DNA of 64,000 nucleotides from Euwallacea fornicatus (GCF_040115645.1 NC_089568.1:1860001-1924000); one strand, 5' to 3'; numbered from the stretch's first letter, positions 46,169-59,078 are shown. The notes: generated by a model from the letters alone, not told the origin. Translations and numbers: made by a program.

Positions 46169-46169
46169 A

Positions 46170-49100
46170 AAGGAAAAGAAAATATCCACTTATTACTAAC
46201 CTGGAATAAGGTTGTCCAACATTGCTTGACATTAAATCGAAAATTTGACGAAAATGTACATATTTTTTACTCAACTCTCAAACATAATTTCCGTTCTATT
46301 TGCGCTGTGAAATGTCGCTCGGGCTCTTGCAAAAGAGAAAAATTTGGTCTTTCTCGTGATGTTTGTGTGTTGTGGATCCCATGGTGGCCGCCGGAGCAGT
46401 GTGAGGTAAGAAATTCGAGGCATGTAAATTTCGTTTACGTATTAAAGTCTACAACTTGTAAATGTTGATTAATCGCGACGAAACTTGGAGCATCGAGAAA
46501 CCTCGAGGGTCTTCAGATGTGAATGGGATATTGAAATCGGTCGAACAGGAAAATTGTGAGAAGCTTCCAAATCGCTGCTAAAGCTTTCGAAATTTTTACC
46601 CTTGTACACAGTGCACTCTTTTAGTTGGAAAAGCTCCCTTATAACGTGATTCGACTTTTTGCATGACGGCATTCAAAGGGCACACCGTGGGTTACTTTCC
46701 TGCCCAGTGCCTGCAGGACTCGTATAAACTTAAAATAACTCAACAAAACTTAAAAAAACAACAAACAAATTGGAAAATTCTTAGTAATTTCACGTCGAGG
46801 TCATATGTGTTTTTGTTTTCGTTAGAAACATCATCATGTATCCGGCTTCGTAAAAATGTCTCGAGTTTTCTCCATCGATTATCTGTTTATAATGTTTTCT
46901 ATAAATTGCTCAAAAATTGATTTCAATCCTGTTGAACTTAATTCGAATTCGAAAGGAATAAACTCGTAAATTTTGAGATTTCTTCAATCCGGAGGGATTT
47001 CAGAAATCAGGAGATCTATTTTCTTCTACACATTTCCAAGAGAACTAGGGGTTTTCGTTTTCGCGTCCTTGTCAGCAGATATCAGTGTCAGTTTAATTTT
47101 ATTTTTGTGTTTACTCGACTTTCCCATGCCGTGTAACGAAAATGGGACCCAATTGACGGACGCACAAAATTTCAAGTATTGAAAATTGTCTACTTGAACA
47201 AGTTTATTAGTGATGGAGATTAATAGTGGAGAGTGCTAACGGAACAGAATGGCGAAAATCCCCGGAAATGTTGGAAATAAATATATAGAAGTTTACAATT
47301 TTAGGGTTTAAATTTTCAGGTAAAACAGATAGGTTGATATCTTTGAAAATATGAAGGTCCTTACATTAAACAAAAATGAAACCTGAAAGATTTTTAAAGA
47401 TTTGCAGTGACCATCTATATAAAATGAGAGCTAATTTTGGTAATTTGCGGAGAATCACAAGTTTTTACTAATTTCGGAACTTTACTTTTACTGAAAGTAA
47501 CGAAAATAATTTGATCCTTAGCAATGGCTCAATATGGGATGCAAAGGATACTGAAAGACCTCGTTGTGCCCTTTAAAAAAATATATTCACGTTCTTCGGG
47601 TGGATATTTAGGTAAAGCAAGATCAATATTTTCACTTGAGTCACCAGAACGTGGTCTTCTGATATGCTCTACGTCACTTACTCTGCCATTGTTAAACGTC
47701 AACTTGTTTCTCCATGTGGAACTTTTCGACGGCTTTCCTAAAAGTGAGTTGAATTAAAATTATCGACGGAAAAAATTGGAAATAAAATTTAACAATTTTC
47801 TTACATTCTTGAGGCGACTAACGCTCTATAACAAAATTCGAAATTTTTCTACTTTTATATAAAAACTTTTCTTTGCACAGTTGTCAAGGCGATAACTAGA
47901 TTATAACCATATTCTACATCTGGGTGTTTCCCCCCGCACGGTTTTGTATAGGGGCTCACCGTGTACTTGCGTCCAACGTTTTTGCCTGAATGCTTCTCAT
48001 TGAAAACTTTTGCCATTATTCGAGCAAAGCAAGCTCCGCTGTTAATAAATATTAATTCAATTTAATTTTCAAAAATGTATATAATTTTACACATTTCAAT
48101 TCCGTTGGCTATCGTTGGAAAAACAACAGTACCTGCCTTTCAGTTACCCACAAAAACATTTTGCCTATTACAAAAGTGATTGAATATTTTGTCAGTTATT
48201 TATTTATATTCAGAATTTGATAGTTTAATTCGGAAAGCTCTCTCTAGCATTTAACAGAACAGCGACGATGGAGAATTTGCCCAGTTTTTTTATTGGGGTG
48301 GTTTTTGTGGAAAATTAAGGTATTCCAAATAGCGGTTCTAATATCGCATTGTTCCTAGACCAATCAAAATATTAATTTCTTAGTTAAGTTATTATCTATA
48401 AATTAAATTATTGATTATGCGCGAAAAGCTGACATTTCAAATTATCGTGCTTTTCGTATTCGTCTTTGTTCTTTTTAATTCTGAGCATTATGGGTAGGCT
48501 TCAACTTGTAATCCCAAATCCTAAGCTAATTTTCTACTAACCTGAATTAACCTCTAAATAATGGACAAGAAAGCGTATTCTCCAGACAATTTAATCATCA
48601 AACTAAATAAATTTGAACTACCTTTAAAACTAAAATTTCAGACATAAACCCCATTCATGAGTCTTCCACACTCCATTTTCTACCAGTTTTATTAATCTGA
48701 TATGCAAGCTTATTAATCAATGTGCCCGATAAAGCTTTATTATCATCGCCAAGGAAAGTTAATATTAATGCCTAAAATAATAAAATTTTGCCTACACTAT
48801 ACCTTTAGCGTGCCAACCAAAGAAAAGATGCTAAAATATATTGGTCTATTAAATTTAACGATATGGCTACCATGCCGGCACACACAGTACAGGTATGCCA
48901 AGCACCTCTATATTTCGCTTTAATCTGTAATATGAATGTCGGTGTTGGAATTTTACCCTACGGAGCAAAATATCCCTAAACTGCGGTTATGGCTAATCAA
49001 TTTCGGGAAAGCTTACGAAGATTTATTTGAATGGAAGAACGGGGAATTGTTAAATGACGGTGTGAACTTAAGGATTATACGAAAAAATAAAGACTGATAA

Positions 49101-49698
49101 CGGGGCCCCGTTCTCTCGGGTGCGGAATAACTGTTATAAATTCAGCATGTAGCAAATAGTTTCAAATTTATCACTACGAGGGTAGAAATTCCGAAACAGG
49201 CACTATGCGCTGCAATTTCTTTGGCGGGGCTCAAAAATGTTTAAGGGGTGGTTTAAGCGTTCTTTAAGACGAGGAGATTAAGCAAATGCATTTATTGGAG
49301 GTCGAAGAACAGGAGCTTGCCGGTTTTAATATGCATTCAATTTGCTAAATACTATGAACACCTCCAAGATTATTTCTAAAAATTTCTTGTGAAGTCGTAT
49401 ATATGTTCTAGTGCCATCCCTCTTGCATTGCACAAATCCCCATTCAGATGATTAACAAATCACTTTATTAATACATTAATTTCTTTGGGTTTTTTCCATT
49501 TGTGACAACCAAGACATTGATTCCACGTAACCCACATATGGAAATGGAGTCTAAAATCTTTATGCATGGAGAGAAGAGTTTTACTTTAACCCTTGAGAAA
49601 TCGTTCTGGGTGTAACATGACCCCAGTTGCATTGAGCTTCAAATAACTTTGCTGTGTGTCAACTAAATGACCCCAGGTTATTGGACTTTTGTTGTATA
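46170..49698. other. Intergenic AT-rich DNA
   Basis: No host gene recognised. On the minus strand at about 47565-47700 a piece reads FNNGRVSDVEHIRRPRSGDS then SENIDLALPKYP. This resembles the linker after the helix-turn-helix in mariner transposases, but it stands alone without other motifs. Confidence 0.45.
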
Positions 49699-49700
49699 TA

Positions 49701-49959
49701 CAGTGTGTAAGATTTAACCTTAAATATCGAAATATTTTGAATTCTAGGCACCTTACAAACAAATAGTTTGCATCAAGCTGCTTGAGGAGGACCTGTATCG
49801 ATGTTAAAGTCGATGATCCTCCACCCCCGTGTGAGCAGACTGGGTGTTCCCTTTTTAAATTGAAATGGGAATCCCCATTTTTTTTGCAGATTCGAAGAAT
49901 ATGGCTAAAAATAAGAAACATTTGTCCAAAATATTTTTTTCGATTCACTCAACACACTG
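49701..49959. mobile_element. Small TA-flanked MITE
   Basis: It begins CAGTGTGT and ends ACACACTG, with TA on both sides (49699-49700 and 49960-49961). Terminal similarity runs about 40 bp with gaps, both arms containing AAATATTTTG. The interior CCTCCACCCCC ... CCCTTTTTAAATTG is like the inner arms of copies A and B, suggesting a derivative of a related mariner-like family. Confidence 0.65.
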
Positions 49960-49961
49960 TA

Positions 49962-52072
49962 ATTAATCGAATTCTATTCATATCATAAGTAACAACCTTT
50001 ACTTTTAAAAAATATCTATGGGACAACAAAAATTATATGGTAACAAAATGTGATAAATAAACAACAACATAAACAAATAAAGCATCTGCTTTTAAATAGT
50101 CTGGTGTTAATACTGTGTTAAGGGGGTACCTTCCACAAACGAAACCACGAAAACGACAATTTAGTTCCATTGAGAAAGCTTCTTTTCAGTAGTAACATAT
50201 CTCCCAGCCATAAAGAACCCTTGGATATGGCCTGATGGCACCGTGGTCTGGCACCAAAATGGTATTCTTAAAATAAGTCGCGGTCCATGGGCGTAACTTA
50301 AGGGATGAAAGTACAAGTAAATTAACAAAATAAATTATATCAAAAAGCAATAACTTAAAGCCCCTAACATACTGCTTCGCAATGAGGTATTTGATCGTTT
50401 CTTTTCGAAACCTGTTGAATTTATAAATGCATATGTGGCATAAAATATCATCAGAATTTCTCAAATAACTTAAATCATTATAATATACATGGGATTCTCT
50501 AAGAATAAACTGAAAAAGTATAATTATCTAGAACATGGATAACCACGGATATACTTCCGATACGTCAAAAAATGCAAAACTAGAAACAATAACTACCGTG
50601 TTCCAGCATATCCATGAAAAACTGTTTCTACAATTTTTAACGAATTTATGCGGGACTTTTGGTCCTGTATGTATGTACGAAGAAAGCTGATTGTGTATGG
50701 AATTAAAGGTCTCGTCATACTGTTTGAAGCTAAATTTGTTCAAGGTCTTCCAAGAAACTTGAACTTAATTAAAACAAATTAGCACACCTTGGCTGGATTA
50801 ACTGTCCTGAGCTGTATGTGCAGATGCTCCTGATACGATACATTTCCCGACCAATACCTCACCGAAGGACATAAAACAGATATCGAAAGGTCACCACCAA
50901 TCTTAAGTTATAGTTTAACTACTAAAGCTTGGTGAACGATAACAATTATCTGCTTTCACCATCTCAGAGTATCACTTCCCAAATTGGAACTTGCTGTAGA
51001 AAAAACAATAAACCCGATAAATATAGCCATTCTCTGGGGTGTAAGCATCTCCCTCAACGTCACTTAGGACTTTTCTTCGTCCCAAAAGGAAAAAATACTT
51101 AGCAGCAAATTGGCTAAGTGTATCGACAGCCAAGTCAGACTTTTGTCAACGAATAAAATCTAATTAGGTGAAAGCATCCGATAAACCCTCGACATAAGAA
51201 CCAACTATAGAAAACAGCTGATGGGAAAAGAAAACGGCCGATAAGTACTGACTTCATTAAAGGGAATGAATTAGGGATTTTATTGCCTCTGAAGGCGGAG
51301 CTCGCTTAATGTCTGGAGAATGAAATGATTGTGGTTTTTGCGGATTTCATTAAACTTCGTGTTTCACGTCAAAGAATTTTTGAACCTGAGAAAATACGAA
51401 AAACTAATTAATAAAATTTTAAAACTCAACTCTTTTGGTGGATACTAAATGCACGTACGCTGCACATCCCTTTGAGGCTTTATAATTGTTTGTGCTAGTT
51501 ACAAACACTTCTTCACATTTCCATTTCAAATTGAGCCTAATTCATCTAGCCCAACATCCCATGTGTCGAGACTAATAAAATTATTAATACACTAGGAGTT
51601 TAATTTACTCCACCACGGCTGGTTTATTTAATTTACATCGCTTCCATTTAATACGGACTATCTGTAATTTAATAAAAGGGCGCAAACTAAACATCTGACA
51701 CTCAGATGCTAAACATCAGGAATGCTCAACTTGAATTTCCACAGAAGGGTTATGTTTTCTCGAAACGCTGAATTAATTCGATTTAATTCCTGCCATTTGC
51801 CTCTACAACAAAAAGTTATTCTGTGGAAAATTTGAGTAATAACTAATTTTAAAAGCTTTGCTGGCACGGCAGTAGTCACAACATAAATATCAGAATATTC
51901 ATAGCTCTGAATTTATGCATCAAGAAAATTATTTTTAGGTCGATTAAAATAACAATAGTTCTTAACTGGAACGTGTGCTCTAAAATCCAACATTCATTAA
52001 GAGTTACTTATTAAATACTTCCCGACCTCCCTACAAACATTTTTATATTCATAATTGTCACGGTGGACTTCA
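49962..52072. other. Intergenic DNA with one copy of an unidentified repeat
   Basis: Apart from the repeat at about 50119-50375, nothing is recognised. A 52-codon plus-strand frame at 50534 is unremarkable. Confidence 0.5.
50119..50375 (-). repeat. Unidentified dispersed repeat, copy 1
   Basis: Read on the minus strand it matches 56290-56890 read on the plus strand. The best shared segment is CCCTTAAGTTACGCCCATG, then AAGAATACCAT, GGTGCCAGACCACGGTGCC and ATCAGGCCA. Past AAGAAGCT this copy goes directly to AAATTGTCGTTTTCGTGG. Similarity upstream fades near 50375. Confidence 0.75.
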
Positions 52073-52074
52073 TA

Positions 52075-52594
52075 CCGGGCGTCCAGGTAAGTCCTGGACA
52101 TACTGCGCGGTTTGTCCAATTGAAAAACTTTTACATGCAGGTCGTAGTACTTAAGAACGGTCATCATTACGCATTTTTTGTGGAGTCAAAATACCTCCAA
52201 ATTTTAAAAATTTGAATATCCCGCGTAACCGTTCGACGCCACGGTTGGACAGTTGTCAAATGGATTTTTTCCTTTTTTTTAACCTTTTTTTCAAATGGAA
52301 CAAAAAAAGAGGCACAAACAAGTAAGCGAACAAAGACAAAAAAAGTTTAACATCGTTTGCAAAAACATTTACGGCAATTGCTCGAAGACGCCACCGACCA
52401 ATCTGACCAATCGTGACCTCGGACGGTTAGGCTGGACATTCAAATTTTTAAAATTTGAAAGCGCGTTGAGCCAAAATTGAGGAACGATGGCCGGTCTTGA
52501 GTAGTACGACCTCCACGTAAAAGCTTTTCGAATGGATAATACGTTGCAAAATATAAAAACTGATTTCCCACGTTAATCCACTATGGATACCCGG
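52075..52594. mobile_element. Palindromic foldback element of about 520 bp
   Basis: The left end CCGGGCGTCC (after TA, 52073-52074) mirrors the right end, which in reverse complement reads CCGGGTATCC. The arms share AAAACTTTTACATGCAGGTC against AAAGCTTTTACGTGGAGGTC, and AAATTTTAAAAATTTGAAT perfectly. Each arm is about 190-200 bp. The centre includes a T-rich stretch and an A-rich plus-strand frame of no apparent meaning. The CCGGG ends differ from the CAGGG ends of the other elements, so it may be another family. Confidence 0.75.
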
Positions 52595-52596
52595 TG

Positions 52597-54794
52597 TCCC
52601 CTGATGACACACTGATATGCTTTTCCATTACACCAGTGCATATGAAATGATACTATTGGTTATGATTTATCATTGAGAACGAAAATTATCCACGATTAAG
52701 AAGTACATTTCGTAATGGAGACGACAAAGTCGCGGGATAAATTTTCTAGTGTAGTCTAGGTCCTATTGAGAATGTGATCCTGTGTGAATGGGAAAAACTG
52801 CAAGTTTCCCAACAATGCTTTGTAACAAACTTTCGTGCATTGTAGCAAGTTGCAAGTTTATTAGACATAATTATACTAAAATACCTCAAGGGTATTAGAT
52901 CCTCGACTTGCATGAGATACTAATTATCTCGTTTTGAATTTTAACTGCACATTCGCATATACAGTGTGGACAAGATAATTCGTTTTTTCCCATCTGCGGA
53001 AGTGTTCATAATTTTTCCAATATTGAATCGAAATTTTGACGAGCGTGAATTTCCCTGAGCTTTACCGATCCTGCATCTCTTATGGTTTGGGAGGTTCTCA
53101 TACATTCTCACGAACTGGCGGCACCTTGTGTGGTCAACATCGAAACTTATCATTTGTCCATTCTTATTTCTTTCTGTATTATTAATGTTTAATCTCTGGG
53201 CCCTTTTCCAACCTGGGTGTTATTTATTCCAGTTAGAAGATAATTAGCACCATAAAACAAAAAGCAGATTTCGAAAAATAATTTCCTAAAAGCCTCACCT
53301 TGCCCACGAGAAAAACTAAATTAATTAATTTTCTTTATTTTGCCCTTTATTCCGCGTACCTAGCTCTATTTTACGAAACACAAAAATGTAATTTGGCCAG
53401 AAATTGCTAAAAACACAATGTCGCTTATAAATGAAGGGGTTCTTAATTATATTTTTGATAAGATCCGCAAGTAGCCACGCTCTTGTTCAGGGTGAAGTTT
53501 AATTTACCCTTGTTTCAAAAGCGTCCCCCTTTTCATTAAATGGGGGAAATATTTTAAAATAATTGCATTTTCACACAGGAAATAAGGTTTTCCTGTTCAC
53601 ATTATTCTCTTTTGAACCCAAAATCTCAGACTATATTTATATCAAATATTAAGATGAGCCGGAAATTTTGTTAGATAATTTAGGATTTGGGTCCTAATTT
53701 AAGGGTATTAATGGGAAGTTTTCAAATCTTCGAGGGCTTATAAAATTTACAACGTATGTCAAACACGAAACGAAAATTTTAATGCTGCAAGTATAAACTT
53801 GCCCGACAATTGAAAACGATTTTATCCTTATCCCTGATTCACCAGAATTTTTAAAACCCAATGAAAGTTTTCTGAATTTAATCTTCAATGACAATGCAAA
53901 TTCCACCTTTAACACCACAGTAAATTACTTTGTTTATCTGAAAAACTGAATCATAATCAAGTCAATACGAAACGAATTTCCTCTTCTTATCTACACGAAG
54001 CAGCTGACTTATGACATAAAACGACCCAGAACGTAGATCCAATTTTTCTTGCCTTGCTGGGAGCGGCTTTTTTGGAGATTTAGGGCTCCTAATTCGTTTT
54101 GGGTTATAAAATCGACACTTATCGTCCCTTATCTCTCATATCAAATGGTTTCCATCCATCGAATTTGAGGATAAATCTTGACGATGTTTGATGTTATCTC
54201 TTCCTCCTCATATTAATTAGCTTTTCTGCTAAATTTAATAATTTTCGGGGTAGATGCACAAATATCGAATACCGGAGTTAAAAGCTATATGTTCCCGTGT
54301 GCCCTCTATCACTTATGATTCAGAGCATATCTCGCATGAATTCCTTTTCCCTTTCCTTAAAAGCGATTCCACACATAACAATCAAAGCCCCCCCTATAAT
54401 ATCAAACCCAAAATGAAAGATTATTCCGAGTTTTCCTTTCTCGTCTATTGTAAAAATATTTTAAAAGTCCTTTTAGACTGAAAAATGTTCAAATGCGAGA
54501 ATACAGTCACGTATTTTGCTAACAATGTGTAGCTTTAGTAGATTGGAGGAGTTATTTCTCAAGAGGTACCTCAGTGACTATGCCTATAAGGGGGAAGCCA
54601 GCATTATTGTGTAAGATGAAGTTGGTTTTTAAAGTTGATTGAGAAACGTGTATTTAAGAACCCTTTGGGGACAGCTCCAAAACGATTGTAGAATTAGAGC
54701 CATGTAGGTTTCGCGACTTCGGGGGAATCACAGCCATCGTACCCTCATACATGTAATGTATGTACAACTAATATATCTAATCGTGTGTCCAGTA
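52597..54794. other. Intergenic AT-rich DNA
   Basis: Nothing recognised except a lone transposon-like end at about 52961 (TA then CAGTGTGGACAAG) without a convincing partner. Confidence 0.5.
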
Positions 54795-54796
54795 TA

Positions 54797-55733
54797 CAGC
54801 TCTCGTAAAAAGTATTGCAACGCTTTTATAACTTTCATAAACCTGATATTTAAAAAAACTCTTAAACGTGTATAACATTACTTCGAAAAGGCATTTAATG
54901 CATTATTTTTGAAGTGCAGAATTTTCAGCCCTATCCAGTTACTTATACCATATATTTTATTTTCAAATGAAAAGGCATCCATTGTAATATATCAAATGAA
55001 AGGTAATTCAATAAAGGATACAACGACAGACTGAAAACTAAAATTGGATTTACAGTTTCTTTAAAAAATAAAATTATTTGATAAAAAATAAAGTAACAAT
55101 TACATCCACCAAAATTGATATTCCTACCATAAATGTTCAAATTGGGCTTCAGTAACAATTTGTCAATGACTCAGCTATTCCTCGAACCCTTTTATGCAAT
55201 TATCCAGTGTTACTTCTGTTATTAATTCGAATTCTGTTTGAATTCTAAGACATAAATCATCTAAATTTGATGGTCAATTTTTGTAAATGGAACCTTTTAA
55301 GTGATCCCACGAGAATATCCAAGGGCGTAAGATCGGGAGATCGCGGCGGCCATTCTGTTGCGCCTCTTCTACCTGTCCATTTTCTAGGTCCATCTCTCCA
55401 AAATCTCGCCAAGATAATCTCTCCCAGTCATACTATGTGGGTACCACCTTGTCGAAACGAAATATTATTGCCTACTTGTTCCTCATTTTTTATACGAAAA
55501 ATTCAGGCGATTGTTGGAACTATTTCCTTTGATATATTACAGTGGGTCCGTTTCCATTTTAAAATAAAAAGTTAGTTGGGGCAGCTAAAGAGAGGTGAAA
55601 AATTCGAACATTGAAAGTTCTGCATTAAATGTCTTTTTTTTTTAATAAAACTATACGTGCATAAGTATTTTTTTTTTAATATCGAGTTTATGAAAGTTAG
55701 AAACAAGCTGCAACGTTATTTGCGCTCTATCTA
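54797..55733 (-). mobile_element. Internally deleted mariner-like element with long TIRs
   Basis: The left arm begins CAGCTCTCGTAAAAAG after TA (54795-54796). The right arm in reverse complement begins TAGATAGAGCGCAAATAACG. The arms align for about 260 bp, for example TAACTTTCATAAACCTGATA against TAACTTTCATAAACTCGATA, GGCATTTAATGCA against GACATTTAATGCA, and TGTAATATATCAAA in both. A C-terminal transposase fragment lies between them on the minus strand. The exact right boundary is uncertain by a few bases. Confidence 0.85.
55120..55500 (-). pseudogene. C-terminal fragment of an ITm transposase
   Basis: On the minus strand the second catalytic block reads FRQGGTHI, where FQQDGAPH is expected, so that Asp is Gly. 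Then WTGRRGATEW and WPPRSPDLTPLDILVGSLKR with the third Asp kept. Frame changes lead to LDDLCLRIQTEFELITEVTL and TEAQFEHLW at the end. The family assignment is clear from RSPDLTPLD. The N-terminal domain and first Asp are absent. Confidence 0.85.
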
Positions 55734-55735
55734 AT

Positions 55736-58700
55736 ATGTTATAGAGTAATAGATATTTTTAATGTAACAGAGAACATTCATGAACAATTCAGGATCAACT
55801 TCCATTTTTTAAATAAACATTGTAACGTGTAGAAATTTCGAATAACATGTTGGTAAGTGCACCAGTAGTGGCACAAAAAACATTTTTTTGCTTCAAAAAA
55901 TTATGCTCTTTCTGTGATTACCATCATAAACAAAATTTCCTCAAAAATTACTCAAGTTTCTCTTCGCTTCATAAGTACGCTGTCAAGAGCCGTTTTCTTC
56001 ATCAGAACTTCCTACCTTATACCGCGTCAGCAACCACCTCCTGGAGATTCTCAAAGAACATTTGAACCACTCGATATAGTGGATTTGGACTCGACTATGG
56101 TCAAAGCATATAACTAACCTGCTAGCTAGAGGACCTTTTCGCCTAATTTTGTGTGCGGTGGGTTTCTGTTTCTCTCCGAGATTCTTACATTTGGCATTTC
56201 TTTGCATAAAGCTGCGAGAGCTTTGTGATTTGAGGAGCAAAAAATGTTCGGGAAGAGGAATACCAGGGAGGAATCGTAAGATATCGCAAGCATTAGGGAC
56301 ATTAAGTAATTGGTTTTTTTATTGTTGTTTATTTTGTTAGCTGTTAGTTATTTGCATTTTCGTCCCTTAAGTTACGCCCATGTACCTAGATACTTATTCT
56401 AAGAATACCATCTGGGTGCCAGACCACGGTGCCCATCAGGCCACAACCAAGGGTGCTGGAAAATGTGTTACTAGTCAAAAGAAGCTCTCTGGGTTGGGAT
56501 TATTGTCACGATCTGCAATTCGGTGGGCCTGTAATATTCCCGATAAAGCGACTCGCCAGATGGCCGCGATTCGTGGGATCCGGCTCGGCCATAGCCGTAG
56601 AGGCTCTTGGTGGTGGTGCGCCCCTGGCTGGGACTCTTCGGGTTTAATACTTAAGGGATAATCGAAGCAATTTTGCTCTCTTTTTTCTACTCTTCGTCTT
56701 GGAGCGGTGTCGGTGTCGCATATGCGGTCCAAATCATAGTTTGTAACGCGCCCAATTAAGCATTCTCCCTCTTCATACTTAGACCAGCGAGTTCTGTCGT
56801 TATCTAAAATAAGTGAAATTGAACACAGTCCGTTTTCGTAAACCAAATTGTCGTTTTCGTGGTCTCGTTTGTCGAAGGAACCCCTTAGTAGTAAGAACTT
56901 ACCAAAGGTGCAAATAGCTATTGTTATGCGTCCCTTAACCGCTGGCGTGTCTGCCCATAACGTAAAAAAGGTACACGTTAATGTCTACGTAAGTGAGTAG
57001 TAAAATTGAGATAAAATGAGATGGAAGACGACAAATTCTCAAAGTAGATGTAAATCAGCGACTCCTGACTCCCTCTTAAAAAATTAATAGGGGAATATTC
57101 CAACTGGTTAACAATACTTTGCTGAAAGACAGTAGTAATTAGTAATTTAAGCAGCTTTTAATTATAAAAAAGACCACCCATATTTTGTTCCCTTGACGCT
57201 AGATGGCGTTTGAACAACGAACCGCACATCAGGACAAACAGATTAAAGTATTTATCCTTTTTGCAGCATTCACCGCGTCTTGTCTAAAATGGCCCTGAAA
57301 CTAGAATAATTAACAAAGGAGTAAATTGAGCATCAGTGATATTTAATTTAACTTATTAACATTTCCATTTATCCGTCCAAATTAAGAGCTTTGAGTGGGA
57401 ATCATGGCCCCAATTTAAATGCGGTCTGTTCACCAAGAGATTCAAATGAAAAAGTTTGCTTAGAGCTAAACTTGTTTTACAAGCTTTCCCGCCTTTCCCA
57501 AAAATTATTCAAATATTATATGGAAACGGGATATATTTTTAAGTGCAAGAGCGAGGAAGTTTGACGGGTAATATTAGACTTTGGTCAATTCGAATTTAAA
57601 TGTATCCTTATATTTTGTAATCTGCACCGTGGAGCGGTCAGATATGTTCAGTATTATCACTGCCAAAAATAAATTCATCGATTTTACAGAAACGATAAAG
57701 CAATGTTCTTAAGCGGACTTTTAAGCGATAAAAATGCTTCCGCATGCTTTCAAATATAGACACATTATTAATTTGGGATACCGTTAAAAATCATTTTTCT
57801 TTCGTTCAATCGGTTCGATACTACGTCGTCCATTAATTTCCTGAAGTTTTAATCGCTTTCCTAGAGAGAAGAAACAAAGTGAATGGTCCTTTTCTGTTCA
57901 GTGTTATGTTCTGAACGGTCGATAGTTAATTGAGAGTGCTCCAATCCCTCGCCAAATATAATAATATATTAATTTGCAGAAAAGTTAGGAAATAATTTTT
58001 CTGAAATTTGTTCTAGATGGATAGCATTCTTATTGGCATTTGGCAATTTACGAAAGCAATTAAAAGGGTCCCTTCTTGCCATGACAGCGCCGAAAGTGTA
58101 CTTTTGCTATATTTCTATATACATATATATTTTTTTGTATTTGTTCAGACGAACATACTAATACACACCTTCAAAATACATTTGGAGGTGAATGGTTGAA
58201 GGGAAAAAGAAAGCGGGATTGTCTTATTTATCTCCTAAGGCAAAGAGAGCTCCGAATGATCTAGGGGCGGGGATTGTCCCCATCTTGCCTGAATCGGTTG
58301 CAGCTTCTCAGTTATTCTCGTCATGTATGTTCGTTCGTTTAGCAATTTGAATCGATTGTCTAACGAGCCGTCGGGGAATCATATAGTCCTAATTAGTCTC
58401 AGCGCAAACCGTTTTTGCGATATTTAAATCAAGCTTTTCGAATGGAGCCATGGAATTAAAAAAAGATGCGCGATACAGAAAAGCGACCACTAGACCATAA
58501 ATCACTCCTAATGCAAGGTAATTTTCAATTTTCTCGTTTAAAAAAACTCCATTAAAATTTAACAATTAATCGAAAAATCCAACTGGGTTCTCATTAAGAG
58601 GGGGCGTAGTTCACTTAAGCAATGACCCGAAAGTTACAGTTTTAGAGAAGTCGTTCGAGAATTTGCGACAAAGCCAGCCGATGTTGTACAACTAATTGGA

Positions 58701-59076
58701 TTATCCTGGGCCCAAAAGTCTTTTAATTATACATCGACGAAGGGAGGCCTTAACTTTTGGTAATTAAAGGGCGTTTTTTTCAGTTTTCAAGAAGCGAGAC
58801 TACGAAGTCAAGGGCTCGGAATATTTAATCAATTTTTAGGGGTTTAATTTAGTCGAGCAGGTTTTAATTAGCCTACTTGGTGAATTATTGTGTTTCCGAA
58901 CAGAAAACTGTAATTTCCCGCAGACGCATAATTAAGGTGATATTTAATCATTTCTGCCGTCCCCACTAACCACGGAAAAAACAATTCATTAGGTATTCAG
59001 GGTGTGCAATATAAATACGCGTGTACGTTTAACGCGGAAATCCCCTAAGCAGATAGCCTCTACGGCTAAATATTTA
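55736..59076. other. Intergenic DNA with the second copy of an unidentified repeat
   Basis: Apart from the repeat at about 56290-56890 no gene or element is recognised. The long minus-strand frame at 56475-56846 lies inside the GC-richer segment of that repeat and matches nothing I know. Confidence 0.5.
56290..56890 (+). repeat. Unidentified dispersed repeat, copy 2, with extra segment
   Basis: Matches copy 1 (about 50119-50375) in inverted orientation on both sides of an extra segment at about 56490-56838, which is GC-richer than its surroundings. The flanking matches are CCCTTAAGTTACGCCCATG before it and AAATTGTCGTTTTCGTGG after it. Either this copy gained a roughly 350-bp insertion or copy 1 lost it. 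A retrotransposon LTR or a non-autonomous element is possible; I cannot assign a class. Confidence 0.65.
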
Positions 59077-59078
59077 TA

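Noticed and set aside
46226..46930. Plus-strand frames with RDETW-like residues near 46480
   Set aside because: One short coincidence without the neighbouring mariner motifs.
49586..49948. 120-codon minus-strand frame
   Set aside because: It runs through the 49701-49959 MITE and shows no protein motif.
52961..53180. Transposon-like end CAGTGTGGACAAG after TA
   Set aside because: A weak partner near 53150 does not align well enough to call an element.
56475..56846. 123-codon minus-strand frame, the second longest in the window
   Set aside because: It coincides with the GC-richer segment of a dispersed repeat; higher GC lengthens chance frames and no motif is recognised.
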